A program made the position numbers and the translations under genes. The notes beneath the pieces are model-generated. The model saw only the letters and a program-made list of their open reading frames with translations, had not been told where the DNA came from and did not search any database. A stretch of 64,000 bases of DNA. Source: Micromonospora parva (GTDB taxonomy: Bacteria > Actinomycetota > Actinomycetes > Mycobacteriales > Micromonosporaceae). The number at the start of each line of letters is the position of its first letter. The first letter of the stretch is position 1. Positions 37,457-46,184 of this stretch are shown here, one piece after another. The stretch covers positions 277,494 through 341,493 of the forward strand of contig NZ_JNZS01000002.1 in assembly GCF_000718515.1 (NCBI RefSeq), written 5' to 3'.

Positions 37457-37973
37457 GCAGCTCCTCGACCTCGTCGGCGCAGCCGAGCACCTGGCAGATC
37501 TCGGCGGTGACGTCCGCCGGCATCATCCCCTCGTGGGTGCAGAGGGTCAGCAGCTTCTGCGCGGAGATGCCGAGGTTGGCCAGCAGGTCGGCGTCACCGA
37601 CCGGGTCGGCCTCCGGGTCGACGACGGGCTGCTCGCTCTCGTCGTCGCCGGTGCTCGCCGGGCGGGGCTCGTCGTCACCGTCGAGCCCGGTGACCGAGGT
37701 CTTCAGGTCACCGACCAGCAGCGCCCCCAGCTGCGACTCCTCGGCGTACGCGGAGTCCGAACCGAACACCCGCAGGTCCTCGCCCTCGTCCAGGCGCAGG
37801 ATCACCAGGTACGCGTCGTCGGCCTCGACGAAGAGCAGCGACACGTCGGCCTCCTGGTCGACGTCACGCAGCCGGTCGGCGACCTCGTCGATGTCGGTCG
37901 CGCCACGCAGGCTGACCTCGGCGGCGGTCCAGCCACTGTCGTCGCGCACCACGGCCGCAGCGAAGTACGACAC
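37446..37973 (-). CDS. tRNA adenosine deaminase-associated protein
   Basis: A 175-residue protein of the actinobacterial family found directly upstream of tadA. GTG at 37973 (V-S-Y-F-A-A-A-V) is favoured because family members begin S-Y-F-A-A; a GTG at 37997 adds eight residues. It is strongly acidic (D-G-D-D-E-P and D-D-E-S-E-Q) and has no catalytic motif I can see. Function is unknown; the pairing with tadA is the basis of the name. Confidence 0.82.
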   Translation of the reverse strand: MSYFAAAVVRDDSGWTAAEVSLRGATDIDEVADRLRDVDQEADVSLLFVEADDAYLVILRLDEGEDLRVFGSDSAYAEESQLGALLVGDLKTSVTGLDGDDEPRPASTGDDESEQPVVDPEADPVGDADLLANLGISAQKLLTLCTHEGMMPADVTAEICQVLGCADEVEELREV

Positions 37974-38090
37974 GGTCCCCCCAATAGCCCTCGACACAGC
38001 GTCGACTCGTTACGCGTGCACGTTAGCCGGTCGGGTCGGCAGGCGACCCGTCAACGCCCCGAAGGGCGGGTCATTCCTGACAAAGTCGAA

Positions 38091-38258
38091 TCAGCCGACG
38101 ACTCGACGGCGGGTGGCGATGAGTTGCCGCAGACGCTCGGTGCGCTGCCGCTGTGGTCGGCTGCGCTGGCGGACCGCCCGGGCACCCGCCAGCTCGGCCA
38201 GCAACTGCAGGCGGCGGCGGCTGCGATCGGGATCCTGTCGCGGAGTGGTCCAGACCAT
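38091..38258 (-). CDS. Small basic hypothetical protein
   Basis: A 55-residue frame from the ATG at 38258: M-V-W-T-T-P-R-Q-D-P, then a helix-rich basic stretch with R-R-R-L-Q-L-L-A-E-L-A-G-A-R-A and R-T-E-R-L-R-Q-L-I-A-T-R-R. The amphipathic helical pattern and the ordered Leu spacing argue for a real gene. No convincing ribosome-binding site is seen, so it could be leaderless. The function is unknown. Confidence 0.45.
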   Translation of the reverse strand: MVWTTPRQDPDRSRRRLQLLAELAGARAVRQRSRPQRQRTERLRQLIATRRRVVG

Positions 38259-38370
38259 AGTGCCGAGCGTGCCGAGTCTGGGCGGCCACGTCAAGACGGC
38301 GTTCGCTACGCAGCCAACCGGGCACGCGGCGCAGTCAACCGGGCGACGTTCCGGGGCCGGTCCGTGCTGG

Positions 38371-38760
38371 TCACCACAGCGGCCAGTCACCACTGGTGGC
38401 CCAGCGGACCGCCACCACGGCGGCGGCGATGCTCCAGCCACCGGCCGTGACGATGGCGACCCCGGTGGCCACCCCCCGGTCGCCGTAGCGGACCAGCACC
38501 AGGGCGGTGACCCAGGCCAGCAGGCCGGCGAACACCGTCCACCAGGCGTAGCTGGCCACGTCGGTGCCGAGCAGGCCGAACAGCAGCAACCAACCGGCTG
38601 CCGCGCCACCACCGGCGGCGACGCCACCGCCGGTGACCGGGTGCGGCTCGCGGTAGGTGGGTCGGGTCGGAGGACCGGAGGGGAAAAGACCCGACGGGGT
38701 ACGCGGCATCGGGCGGGCGGCACCGAAGTCCGGGCCAGGTTCGGGTCGGGCAAAGGTCAC
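38371..38760 (-). CDS. Small membrane protein of unknown function
   Basis: A 129-residue protein starting at GTG, with GAGGGAGG about 9 bases upstream. A Pro-rich cytoplasmic N-terminus (1-45) is followed by three or four membrane segments with W-L-L-L-F-G-L-L-G and W-W-T-V-F-A-G-L-L-A-W. No family is recognised. It is divergent from the M23 peptidase gene with 64 bases between. Confidence 0.65.
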   Translation of the reverse strand: MTFARPEPGPDFGAARPMPRTPSGLFPSGPPTRPTYREPHPVTGGGVAAGGGAAAGWLLLFGLLGTDVASYAWWTVFAGLLAWVTALVLVRYGDRGVATGVAIVTAGGWSIAAAVVAVRWATSGDWPLW

Positions 38761-38824
38761 CGTCGCTGCCCTCCCTCACGCGTGCCGCTCGTGCCCACGG
38801 TACCGGCTCTGCCAGGATGACCGG

Positions 38825-39586
38825 ATGGCCTCGCCGACGATCAGCCGCCGCGCTCGTCCGGCGTACCCCATCCTGCTGCTGCTCGCCCCGGTGCTGGCCG
38901 CCGGTTGCGCGACCACCCGGCCGGGGGTGCCCGACGGCGCCGCGCCGACGCCACCGGCGGTCTGGGCGACAGCCGACCAGCCGGCGTCGCAGCCGCCGTC
39001 GCCGGCGGCGACCGACCCGAGCCCGCCCGCGCCGTCGTCGGCCACGCCGTCGGCGACGGCACCCCGCGTCGGGCTGAAGCATGTCTTTCCGGTACGCGCC
39101 GACAACGTCGACTACCACCCGACGCACGGGGCGTACCCGGCGACGGACCTCTTCGCCGACTGCGGCGAGCCGTTCGTGGCGGTGACCGACGGGACGGTGC
39201 TGGAGGTGAGCCGCGTCGACCGGTACCGCAAGCGCGGGCCACAGGGCCCGGACAACGGCGGCCTGTCGGTCTCCCTGCTCGGCGACGACGGGGTGCGGTA
39301 CTACGGCTCGCACCTGAGCGCCGTGACCAGCGGTGTCGACGCCGGGGTGCGGGTCCGCGCCGGGCAGCAGCTCGGCAAGGTGGGCCGCACGGGCAACGCG
39401 AACAACGTCTGCCACGTGCACTTCGGCATCTCGCCGGGGTGCACCGGTAAGGACGGCTGGTGGATCCGGCGTGGGGTGATCTGGCCGGCGCGTTACCTGG
39501 ACTCCTGGCGGCGCGGCGGCAACCGGGAGCCGGCCGCCGAGGTCACCGCGTGGCAACGCCGGCACGGCTGCCCGAAGGCGCCCTGA
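38825..39586 (+). CDS. M23 family metallopeptidase lipoprotein
   Basis: A 253-residue exported protein. The signal ends in lipobox L-A-A-G-C, followed by a Pro/Ser-rich linker (about 30-80). The LytM/M23 domain has a first-ligand segment H-G-A-Y-P-A-T-D (His, Asp) and the H-V-H-F-G-I motif, so the zinc ligands are present. Such enzymes cut peptidoglycan cross-bridges or act as regulators of wall hydrolases. It starts at ATG 38825 and is one base away from the next gene (TGACATG), with which it is probably co-transcribed. Confidence 0.87.
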   Translation: MASPTISRRARPAYPILLLLAPVLAAGCATTRPGVPDGAAPTPPAVWATADQPASQPPSPAATDPSPPAPSSATPSATAPRVGLKHVFPVRADNVDYHPTHGAYPATDLFADCGEPFVAVTDGTVLEVSRVDRYRKRGPQGPDNGGLSVSLLGDDGVRYYGSHLSAVTSGVDAGVRVRAGQQLGKVGRTGNANNVCHVHFGISPGCTGKDGWWIRRGVIWPARYLDSWRRGGNREPAAEVTAWQRRHGCPKAP

Positions 39587-39587
39587 C

Positions 39588-40661
39588 ATGGCTCGCGCGA
39601 GAGATCCCATCGCCGACCTGCGCCGGATCGCGTTCCTTCTGGAACGGGCCAACGAGGCCACCTACCGGGTACGCGCGTTCCGGTCGGCGGCGAAGGCGTT
39701 GGCCGGCCTACCAGCGGCCGAGCTGACCGAACGGGCCGGCAACGGCACGCTCACCGAGCTGGCCGGGGTCGGTGACGTGACGGCCCGCTGTGTGGCGGAG
39801 TCCCTCGCCGGTGAGGAGCCGGTCTACCTGCGCCGGCTGGTGGCGACCGAGGGCAGCGACCTGGACGCCGAGGCCACGGCGCTGCGCGCCGCCCTGCGCG
39901 GCGACTGCCACACCCATTCGGACTGGTCCGACGGCGGTTCGCCCATCGAGGAGATGGCGTTGGCCGCGGTGGAGTTGGGCCACGAGTATCTGGTGCTGAC
40001 CGACCACTCGCCCCGGCTGACGGTGGCCCGGGGGCTGACCGCGGCCCGGCTGCGCCAGCAGCTCGACCATGTGGCGCAGGTCAACGCGGCGCTGCCCGAG
40101 GGTTTCCGGATCCTCACCGGGATCGAGGTGGACATCCTCGCTGACGGCTCCCTGGACCAGGACGACGACCTGCTGGCGCGCCTCGATGTGGTGGTCGGGT
40201 CGGTGCACAGCGGGCTGAAGGACGAGCGGTCGAAGATGACCCGGCGCATGGTGAAGGCGGTTGCCAACCCGCACCTGGACATCCTCGGCCACGTCACCGG
40301 CCGGATGGTGTCGTCCCGGCCCGCCGGGGTGACCGGTCCGGGCGATCGGGGGCACCGGGCGCGTACCCGGGCGGAGAGCGACTTCGACGCGGACGCCGTC
40401 TTCGCCGCCTGCGCCGAGCACGACACCGCCGTCGAGATCAACTCTCGGCCGGAGCGGCAGGACCCACCGAAGCGTCTGATCCGCCGCGCGTTGGAGGCCG
40501 GCTGCCGGTTCGCCATCAACACCGATGCGCACGCGCCCGGCCAGCTCGACTGGCAGCGGTTCGGCTGCGAACGCGCGGCACTGTGCGGTGTCCCTGCCGA
40601 CCGGGTGGTCAACACGTGGTCGGCGGAGCAACTGGTGGCCTGGACGCACGACCGGCGCTGA
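39588..40661 (+). CDS. PHP domain phosphoesterase with N-terminal PolX-like helix-hairpin-helix region
   Basis: A 357-residue protein. Residues 1-85 resemble the 8-kDa domain of family X polymerases (F-L-L-E-R-A-N, Y-R-V-R-A-F, L-A-G-V-G-D-V). Residues 105-345 are a PHP domain with D-C-H-T-H-S-D-W-S-D-G, L-T-D-H-S, G-I-E-V-D-I, V-G-S-V-H-S and I-N-T-D-A-H, the metal-binding set of PolX/HisJ-like phosphoesterases. The polymerase palm of bacterial PolX is absent. It may process DNA ends or hydrolyse a phosphate ester. The stop codon lies in a palindromic repeat. Confidence 0.85.
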   Translation: MARARDPIADLRRIAFLLERANEATYRVRAFRSAAKALAGLPAAELTERAGNGTLTELAGVGDVTARCVAESLAGEEPVYLRRLVATEGSDLDAEATALRAALRGDCHTHSDWSDGGSPIEEMALAAVELGHEYLVLTDHSPRLTVARGLTAARLRQQLDHVAQVNAALPEGFRILTGIEVDILADGSLDQDDDLLARLDVVVGSVHSGLKDERSKMTRRMVKAVANPHLDILGHVTGRMVSSRPAGVTGPGDRGHRARTRAESDFDADAVFAACAEHDTAVEINSRPERQDPPKRLIRRALEAGCRFAINTDAHAPGQLDWQRFGCERAALCGVPADRVVNTWSAEQLVAWTHDRR

Positions 40662-40736
40662 TCCACTCGCGTTTCTGGACATCGGGGTGTCCGGGTCCGC
40701 CGGACACCCCGATTTCTGAAAAGCCGTGTCGATCAG
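40658..40736. repeat. Palindromic repeat family C, copy 2, with terminator hairpin
   Basis: Terminal CTGATCCACTCG and GTCGATCAG flank a perfect 14-bp stem (40681-40694 with 40700-40713) and a 5-base loop. It matches the element at 28605-28684 in reverse complement across its length. It overlaps the PHP gene stop and precedes the convergent EamA gene stop, so it probably terminates both. Confidence 0.75.
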
Positions 40737-40744
40737 GTGGTCGC

Positions 40745-41725
40745 TCAGCGGCGGGCGGGTTCGGCGGCCGGGGTGGCGGGTGCGCCGACGCCGACCACCG
40801 GGCTGGTCCGGCGGCGACTGAACATCCCCTGCGAGACCGCGACCCCGAGCAGCACGATCAGCGCGCCGACCGGTTGGTGCCAGTTGAGTCGTTCGTCGAG
40901 CGCCACGGCACCGATCAGCACCGCGAAGATCGGGATCAGGTACGTGACGGTGGACGCGGTGCTCGCGCCGGCCACCCGGATGTTGCGCATGTTGATCACG
41001 AACGCGAGGCCGGTGCCGAGCGCGCCGAGGGTCAGCACGCTCGCCACCACCCCCGCCGAAAGCTCGGTGGGCAGCGGCGGCAGGCCGGCGACGAAGGGGG
41101 TGACGATTGCCAACTGCGCGGCGGCGAGCAGCAGTTGCGCGGTGGAGAGCGACAGACCCGAGTGCGTGCTGCCGGCGACGAACCGCTTCTGGTACGGGAT
41201 GGCCACGCCGTAGCAGGCCGCCGCGCCGAAGCACATGAGCTGCCCGACGAAGTGGGCCCCGCCGATGCCCTCCCAGACCCCGAGCACCACCAGCACCCCG
41301 ACGAAACCGAGCCCGAGCCCGACCGCCCGGCGCACCGTGAGCCGCTCGGTGCGGAAGACCAGCACCGCCAGCGGCAGCACGATCAACGGGGTGGTGGCGT
41401 TCCAGATGCCGGCCAGCATCGACTCGACCCGCTGCTCCCCGTAACCGAAGAGGGTGAACGGCACTGACACGCCGAAGGCGGCGACGACGGTCAGGTGCGC
41501 CCAGACCCGGGGCTCGCGGGGCAGTCGGTCGCGGAGCACGGCGAGGACCACCAGCAGAGTCAGCGCCCCGGCGAGGACCCGGTAGAGGGTGAGTTGAACA
41601 GGGTGCAGCTCGGCCACCCCGACCTTGATGAACAGGAAACTGGAGCCCCAGATCGCGGCGAGGGCGACGAAGCCGGGCAGCCAGGCGCGGACCGGCGCTT
41701 TGTCAGGAGTGGTATCGGTGGTCAC
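40745..41725 (-). CDS. EamA/DMT-superfamily transporter
   Basis: A protein of about 326 residues with ten membrane segments arranged as two EamA repeats, typical of drug/metabolite exporters (A-A-I-W-G-S-S-F-L-F in the first helix, R-x-L-A-G-A-L and the C-terminal A-V-L-I-G-A-V-A-L-D-E-R-L). The GTG at 41725 is used; a GTG three codons earlier is equally possible and neither has a strong site. Substrate unknown. It is divergent from the DUF885 gene. Confidence 0.83.
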   Translation of the reverse strand: MTTDTTPDKAPVRAWLPGFVALAAIWGSSFLFIKVGVAELHPVQLTLYRVLAGALTLLVVLAVLRDRLPREPRVWAHLTVVAAFGVSVPFTLFGYGEQRVESMLAGIWNATTPLIVLPLAVLVFRTERLTVRRAVGLGLGFVGVLVVLGVWEGIGGAHFVGQLMCFGAAACYGVAIPYQKRFVAGSTHSGLSLSTAQLLLAAAQLAIVTPFVAGLPPLPTELSAGVVASVLTLGALGTGLAFVINMRNIRVAGASTASTVTYLIPIFAVLIGAVALDERLNWHQPVGALIVLLGVAVSQGMFSRRRTSPVVGVGAPATPAAEPARR

Positions 41726-41855
41726 CCCTGACACTCTGCCGTAACCGTACGACAAAGTCGCGCGCCTTTCGGCCGTCACGCCGTGCCCGAACCCGCAGCT
41801 CGAACACAACAAACGTCGGCGACAAAGCGGTGGGGCGGTCACGTAGTGTCGCAGC

Positions 41856-43526
41856 GTGGGACGAATTGATGAACTCGCCAACCGCTACGTGGCCGAGTGG
41901 GCGCCGTTGAGCCCCACCGGCGCGACCTTCGTCGGCATCGCCGGCCATGACGATCAGCTCGACGACCTGTCGCCCGACGGCTACCGGGCCCGCGCGGACC
42001 TCACCCGCCGGACGCTCGCCGAGCTGGAGGTGACCGAGCCGGAGACCGAATCGGAACGGACCGCCAAGGAGGCCATGCAGGAACGACTCGGCCTGGACCT
42101 CGCCCGGTACGACGCCGGCGAGGTGACCAGCGAGGTCAGTGTGATCACCAGCGGGCTGCACGAGATCCGCATGGTGTTCGACCTGATGCCCACCGCGACC
42201 AGCGACGACCAGGCCAACATCGCCGCCCGGCTCAACGGTTTCGGCGCCGCGCTGGAGGGCTACAAGACCACCCTGCGCGAGGCGCTCGCCGTCGGTGCGG
42301 TCAGCTCGAAGGTGCAGTTGGTCGAGGTGGCCAAGCAGTGCGACATCTGGGTCGACCCGACCGGTGACAACTTCTTCCACGGGCTGGTCGAGCGGCTGGG
42401 AGCGGAGGGCACGCTCGGCTCGGAGCTGCGTCGGGGCGCGGCATCGGCGACGGCGGCGACCGCCGAGTTCGGCCAGTTCCTGCGTACCGAGCTGGCCCCG
42501 CACGGGCGGGACAAGCAGGCCGCCGGCCGGGAGCGCTACGAACTCGCCTCTCAGTACTTCCTCGGCGCCAAGGTCGACCTGGACGAGACGTACGCCTGGG
42601 GTTTCGCGGAGCTGGCCCGGCTGGAGGAGGAGATGCGCGTCGTGGCGGGGCGCATCGCCGGCTCCGGTGCCACAGTCGACGAGGCAGTGGCCCGGTTGGA
42701 CGCCGACCCGGCCCGGACCATCCAGGGCAAGGAGGCCTTCCGGGACTGGATGCAGGCGCTGGCCGACAAGGCGATCACCGAGCTGCACGGCACCCACTTC
42801 GACATCCCGGAGCAGGTCCGCCACATCGAGTGCTGCCTCGCCCCGACCAGCGACGGCGCCATCTACTACACCGGCCCCAGTGAGGACTTCTCCCGCCCGG
42901 GTCGGATGTGGTGGGCGGTGCCGCAGGGCATCACCGACTTCTCCACCTGGCGGGAGGTGACCACGGTCTACCACGAGGGCGTGCCCGGTCACCACCTCCA
43001 GGTGGCGCAGACCGCCGTCCGGGCCGACCTGCTCAACCGCTGGCAGCGGCTGCTCTGCTGGGTCTCCGGGCACGGCGAGGGCTGGGCGCTCTACTCGGAG
43101 CGGTTGATGGACGAGCTGGGTTACCTGGACGACCCGGGCGACAAGCTGGGCATGCTCGACGGCCAGGCGATGCGCGCGGCACGGGTGATCGTGGACATCG
43201 GCATGCACCTGGAGCTGGAGATCCCGAAGGACAATCCCTTCGGCTTCCACCCGGGCGAGCGCTGGACGCCCGAGCTGGGCTGGGAGTTCATGCGGGCGCA
43301 CTGCCGGGTCCCGGACGAGAACCTGCGCTTCGAGCTGAACCGCTACCTCGGTTGGCCGGGGCAGGCGCCGTCGTACAAGGTGGGTGAGCGGATCTGGTTG
43401 CAGGCCCGCGAGGACGCCAAGGCCCGCAAGGGTGCCGACTTCGACCTGCGGGAGTTCCACCGGCAGGCGTTGGACCTGGGTGCGCTGGGTCTCGACCCGC
43501 TGCGTCGGGCGCTGGCCCGGCTCTGA
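41856..43526 (+). CDS. DUF885 family metallopeptidase-like protein
   Basis: A 556-residue protein of the DUF885 family, alpha-helical throughout. The zinc-binding-like motif Y-H-E-G-V-P-G-H-H appears near residue 370, with a glutamate-rich G-H-G-E-G-W-A-L-Y-S-E segment about 30 residues later, a pattern of gluzincin-type carboxypeptidases. There is no signal peptide. The start is GTG 41856 (M-G-R-I-D-E-L-A). The activity is inferred from the motif; substrate unknown. Confidence 0.85.
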   Translation: MGRIDELANRYVAEWAPLSPTGATFVGIAGHDDQLDDLSPDGYRARADLTRRTLAELEVTEPETESERTAKEAMQERLGLDLARYDAGEVTSEVSVITSGLHEIRMVFDLMPTATSDDQANIAARLNGFGAALEGYKTTLREALAVGAVSSKVQLVEVAKQCDIWVDPTGDNFFHGLVERLGAEGTLGSELRRGAASATAATAEFGQFLRTELAPHGRDKQAAGRERYELASQYFLGAKVDLDETYAWGFAELARLEEEMRVVAGRIAGSGATVDEAVARLDADPARTIQGKEAFRDWMQALADKAITELHGTHFDIPEQVRHIECCLAPTSDGAIYYTGPSEDFSRPGRMWWAVPQGITDFSTWREVTTVYHEGVPGHHLQVAQTAVRADLLNRWQRLLCWVSGHGEGWALYSERLMDELGYLDDPGDKLGMLDGQAMRAARVIVDIGMHLELEIPKDNPFGFHPGERWTPELGWEFMRAHCRVPDENLRFELNRYLGWPGQAPSYKVGERIWLQAREDAKARKGADFDLREFHRQALDLGALGLDPLRRALARL

Positions 43527-43538
43527 GTCTCTGACGGC

Positions 43539-43575
43539 CCGGGTGCTGGCGGTTCGTCGTACCGCCAGCACCCGG
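43539..43575. terminator. Bidirectional terminator hairpin
   Basis: A perfect 15-bp stem (43539-43553 with 43561-43575) and 7-base loop lies between the convergent DUF885 and DUF6114 genes. Confidence 0.8.
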
Positions 43576-43596
43576 AGCCATCGGGACGGTTGTCGT

Positions 43597-45093
43597 TCAG
43601 CCGAGTGCCAGCGCCAACGAGGGCCGGGCGGTCAGCGTGTCACTGGTGACGAACGCCAGATCGATGACCGGGTCGGTGAACGTGATCGAGATCGGCAGGG
43701 TGACCGGGATCCCGTCCGGCAACGGCAGGTCCGGGGTCAGAGTGAGCTTGATGCCGAGCAGCTTGCCGACGAACCGGGTGGAGTAGAAGGCCACGTCACC
43801 GCGGACGGTCAGCCGGTCGGTCTTGTACCGCTGGGTGCGCCCGTCGGGGCCGTCGGCGACCAGCAGGAAGTCGTCGGTCACCGCCTCCCGCATGCTGAAC
43901 TTCAGCACCTTGAGGCTGCCCTTCTCGGTCCGCAGCTCGGTGGTCCCGTCGAACCGCAGCCCGGTCATGGTGACCTTGGAGCCGGTGAGCTTGGACGGCG
44001 TCTCGCCCACCATCGGCAGATTCGGGTCGGCCGCGATGCGGGGCAGCGGCTTGCCCGGCTCCGCTTTGTCTGGCTTGTCGGGTGTCGTGGTCCCGGGCTT
44101 ACCTGACCCGCCCGGGTTCGGTGACGGGCAGGCCGTGGACCCGGGACGGGCCGTCGGCGTGACTGTCGGCTTCGCCGACGGGTTGGCGGTCGGGGTGGCC
44201 GCCGGCGTCGCGGTCTTCTCGTCGCGTCCACCGTTGAGCAGGTCCCCGATTCCATCCAGGATGTCGGTGATGATGTTGCCGTCCCGCTCCGGGCTGACGC
44301 TCGGTGTCGGGGTCGGCGTCCTGGTGGGAGTGGAGGGGCTGCGCGACGGCGTGACGGACCGGGACGGGGTCGGGCAGGCGGTCGCGGCGGGTCGGGTCGG
44401 TGCGGCCTGCACCGCTCCGGGCTGGGTGGCCAGGCCGGCCGCGGCGAGGCCCAGCACCAGCAGCGCGACTCCGAACACCCGCGGATCAGCAGGACGTCCC
44501 GGCCACTCGGGGGGTGCTCCCGCGTCGGTCGCGTCGCTCGCCGGGCGGTCCACCGGTTCGCCGGCCGCGTCGGTCTGCCCGACTCCGATCCGCTCCGTGT
44601 CGAGCCGCTCGACTCCGCGCTGCTCCGCGCCAGGCTGATCCGCATCGATTCGTTCGGTGAGGGGCAGTTCGGTGTCGGACAGGTCGGCAGCGGCTGGCGC
44701 AGGTCGGGTCGGGGTCCAGGCGAAGGCGAGCGCGCTGCCGACGATGCCGAGCAGAAGACCGACGAAGAAGCCGCCGAGGTTGAGCCCGATCAGCGAATAG
44801 ACCGTGGTGACCGCCGCGACGACCGAGTAGAACAGCCGCTGCGCCGGGCTCAACCAGAGCAGCAGGGCGCAGGTCACCAGGATGACCGGGATCAGGAGCG
44901 AGAGCAGACCGGTGGCTCCGCTGTGGAAGCTCAGGCCGTTGATCGTCATCCGGGTGGAGGCGAACATCTCCACCCCGGCCAGGGCGACGAAGAGGCCTCC
45001 CCAGAACGGTCGGCTCCGCTGCCAGCGGCGGAAGGTCTGCCACGCCTGGGCCGTGCCGCCGGGCCGGGCGTGGGACGCGTTGGCGGTTGTCAC
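43597..45093 (-). CDS. DUF6114 family membrane protein
   Basis: A 498-residue protein. GTG at 45093 has AGGAGGAG 5 bases upstream. Residues about 30-125 hold four membrane segments with F-W-G-G-L-F-V-A-L-A-G-V-E-M, the DUF6114 signature. A hydrophilic stretch, a fifth membrane segment (V-L-G-L-A-A-A-G-L-A near 205), a long Pro/Thr/Ser linker and a C-terminal beta domain of about 130 residues (G-L-R-F-D-G-T-T-E-L) follow. The C-terminal extension makes it much longer than simple DUF6114 proteins. It is paired with the DUF6230 gene upstream, as in other actinobacteria; function unknown. Confidence 0.82.
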   Translation of the reverse strand: MTTANASHARPGGTAQAWQTFRRWQRSRPFWGGLFVALAGVEMFASTRMTINGLSFHSGATGLLSLLIPVILVTCALLLWLSPAQRLFYSVVAAVTTVYSLIGLNLGGFFVGLLLGIVGSALAFAWTPTRPAPAAADLSDTELPLTERIDADQPGAEQRGVERLDTERIGVGQTDAAGEPVDRPASDATDAGAPPEWPGRPADPRVFGVALLVLGLAAAGLATQPGAVQAAPTRPAATACPTPSRSVTPSRSPSTPTRTPTPTPSVSPERDGNIITDILDGIGDLLNGGRDEKTATPAATPTANPSAKPTVTPTARPGSTACPSPNPGGSGKPGTTTPDKPDKAEPGKPLPRIAADPNLPMVGETPSKLTGSKVTMTGLRFDGTTELRTEKGSLKVLKFSMREAVTDDFLLVADGPDGRTQRYKTDRLTVRGDVAFYSTRFVGKLLGIKLTLTPDLPLPDGIPVTLPISITFTDPVIDLAFVTSDTLTARPSLALALG

Positions 45094-45169
45094 GTACTCC
45101 TCCTGGCGGAGCGGGGACGGGGAAGGGGACGGCACCCCCGGTGGTCGGCCACCGCGGGCCCGACTCACC

Positions 45170-45784
45170 TCAGAAGCACTCCTTGCCCTTGGCCTCGTCG
45201 CCCACGTTGACCTTCAACCGGAGTCCGACCAGGTTGAAGGTGGCCGCCGTGGTGTACCGGGACACCTGCTGCAGGTTCGTGATGCTGACGTGGTCGGAGT
45301 TCTGGCCGAATGAGCCCTTCTGCGCCGTGGCGTTCAGGTCGCTCGCGTCCCGGCCAATCTTGATGTTGGTGAACGTCGCGTTGCCGTCGAGCGAGTCCAT
45401 GGCGATCAGCAGGTCCTTGGCCCGGGCGGGCTCCTTGCCCTCACCGGCGTTGATGGTGAGCACCACGGGCAGGCCGGGCAGGTCGGAGCGGATGGACTGG
45501 CAGAGGTTGTAGAGCTCCGCGCTGCTGATTTCGGCGACGGCGATCGGGTGGGTCCTGCCGTCCTCACCCTTCTCGCGGACGACGCCGCCGTACTGCTTGA
45601 AGCCGTCGCCCTCGAGGCGCGCCGCGCCGATCTTGAACGTCTGTCCGGACACGGTGACGTCGGACGCGATGGCGCCGGTCGACATGCCGAACAGGATGGC
45701 GCCGACGGCGGCGGTGGCGGGGACCGCCATGGCGGCGAACCGCCGCCAACGGGTACGGCCCTGATCCTCAAAGCGATCCTGCAC
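45170..45784 (-). CDS. DUF6230 family exported protein
   Basis: A 204-residue protein from the GTG at 45784, with GAGGAGG upstream. An N-terminal membrane anchor or uncleaved signal (about 14-38) precedes S-D-V-T-V-S-G-Q-T-F-K-I, the start of the DUF6230 domain. This domain is predicted to be beta-rich and outside the membrane. It ends with a cysteine (K-G-K-E-C-F). The partner DUF6114 gene follows after 76 bases. These pairs are widespread in Streptomyces and relatives and often highly expressed; their role is not known. Confidence 0.82.
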   Translation of the reverse strand: MQDRFEDQGRTRWRRFAAMAVPATAAVGAILFGMSTGAIASDVTVSGQTFKIGAARLEGDGFKQYGGVVREKGEDGRTHPIAVAEISSAELYNLCQSIRSDLPGLPVVLTINAGEGKEPARAKDLLIAMDSLDGNATFTNIKIGRDASDLNATAQKGSFGQNSDHVSITNLQQVSRYTTAATFNLVGLRLKVNVGDEAKGKECF

Positions 45785-46184
45785 GGGTTCCTCCTCAGGT
45801 GGCCGGTCCCGGACTGGCGGCCTCGCACCGGGCACGGCATGTGTTACCGGCGGGTAACGATCGAGCCTGATCGTGCACCCGTTGCGGCGCGACTCACAAC
45901 CCCCTGACCATCCGGCGGTAACAGGAGGGCGATCCAACAGACGGTCGACGTCACGATTCGTGGAACTACCTGTGTGGACAGAAGCCTCGGCAGGCGACAA
46001 AAGCGGCACAACCCCGCCCCCCGACAGCAGAGAGTCGCAGGGCATCGAGGAATTACAATTAGGTAACGGATGTAAAGTACGCAGGCTGCGGAGAGCCGTT
46101 CGGCTCGTCCTCTCGCCCGAACATCCAGGCGATCCCGGAGACAGCAGGACCCCACCGAGCGGCCCGAGGTCCTAGGGTTTCGGC
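45785..46184. promoter_or_regulatory. 400-base divergent region with a GTTACC palindrome
   Basis: No gene is supported here. A palindrome at 45843-45858 (GTTACCGGCGGGTAAC, 14 of 16 positions symmetrical) lies 59 bases upstream of the DUF6230 start and looks like a TetR-type operator. The stretch 46045-46080 (ATTACAATTAGGTAACGGATG) is AT-rich and may hold the methyltransferase promoter. Confidence 0.45.

Noticed and set aside
37998..38090. Small GCCC-CGAA-GGGC hairpin as an RNA gene
   Set aside because: The stem is only four to five pairs and is best seen as a minor gene-end structure; no RNA family signature is visible.
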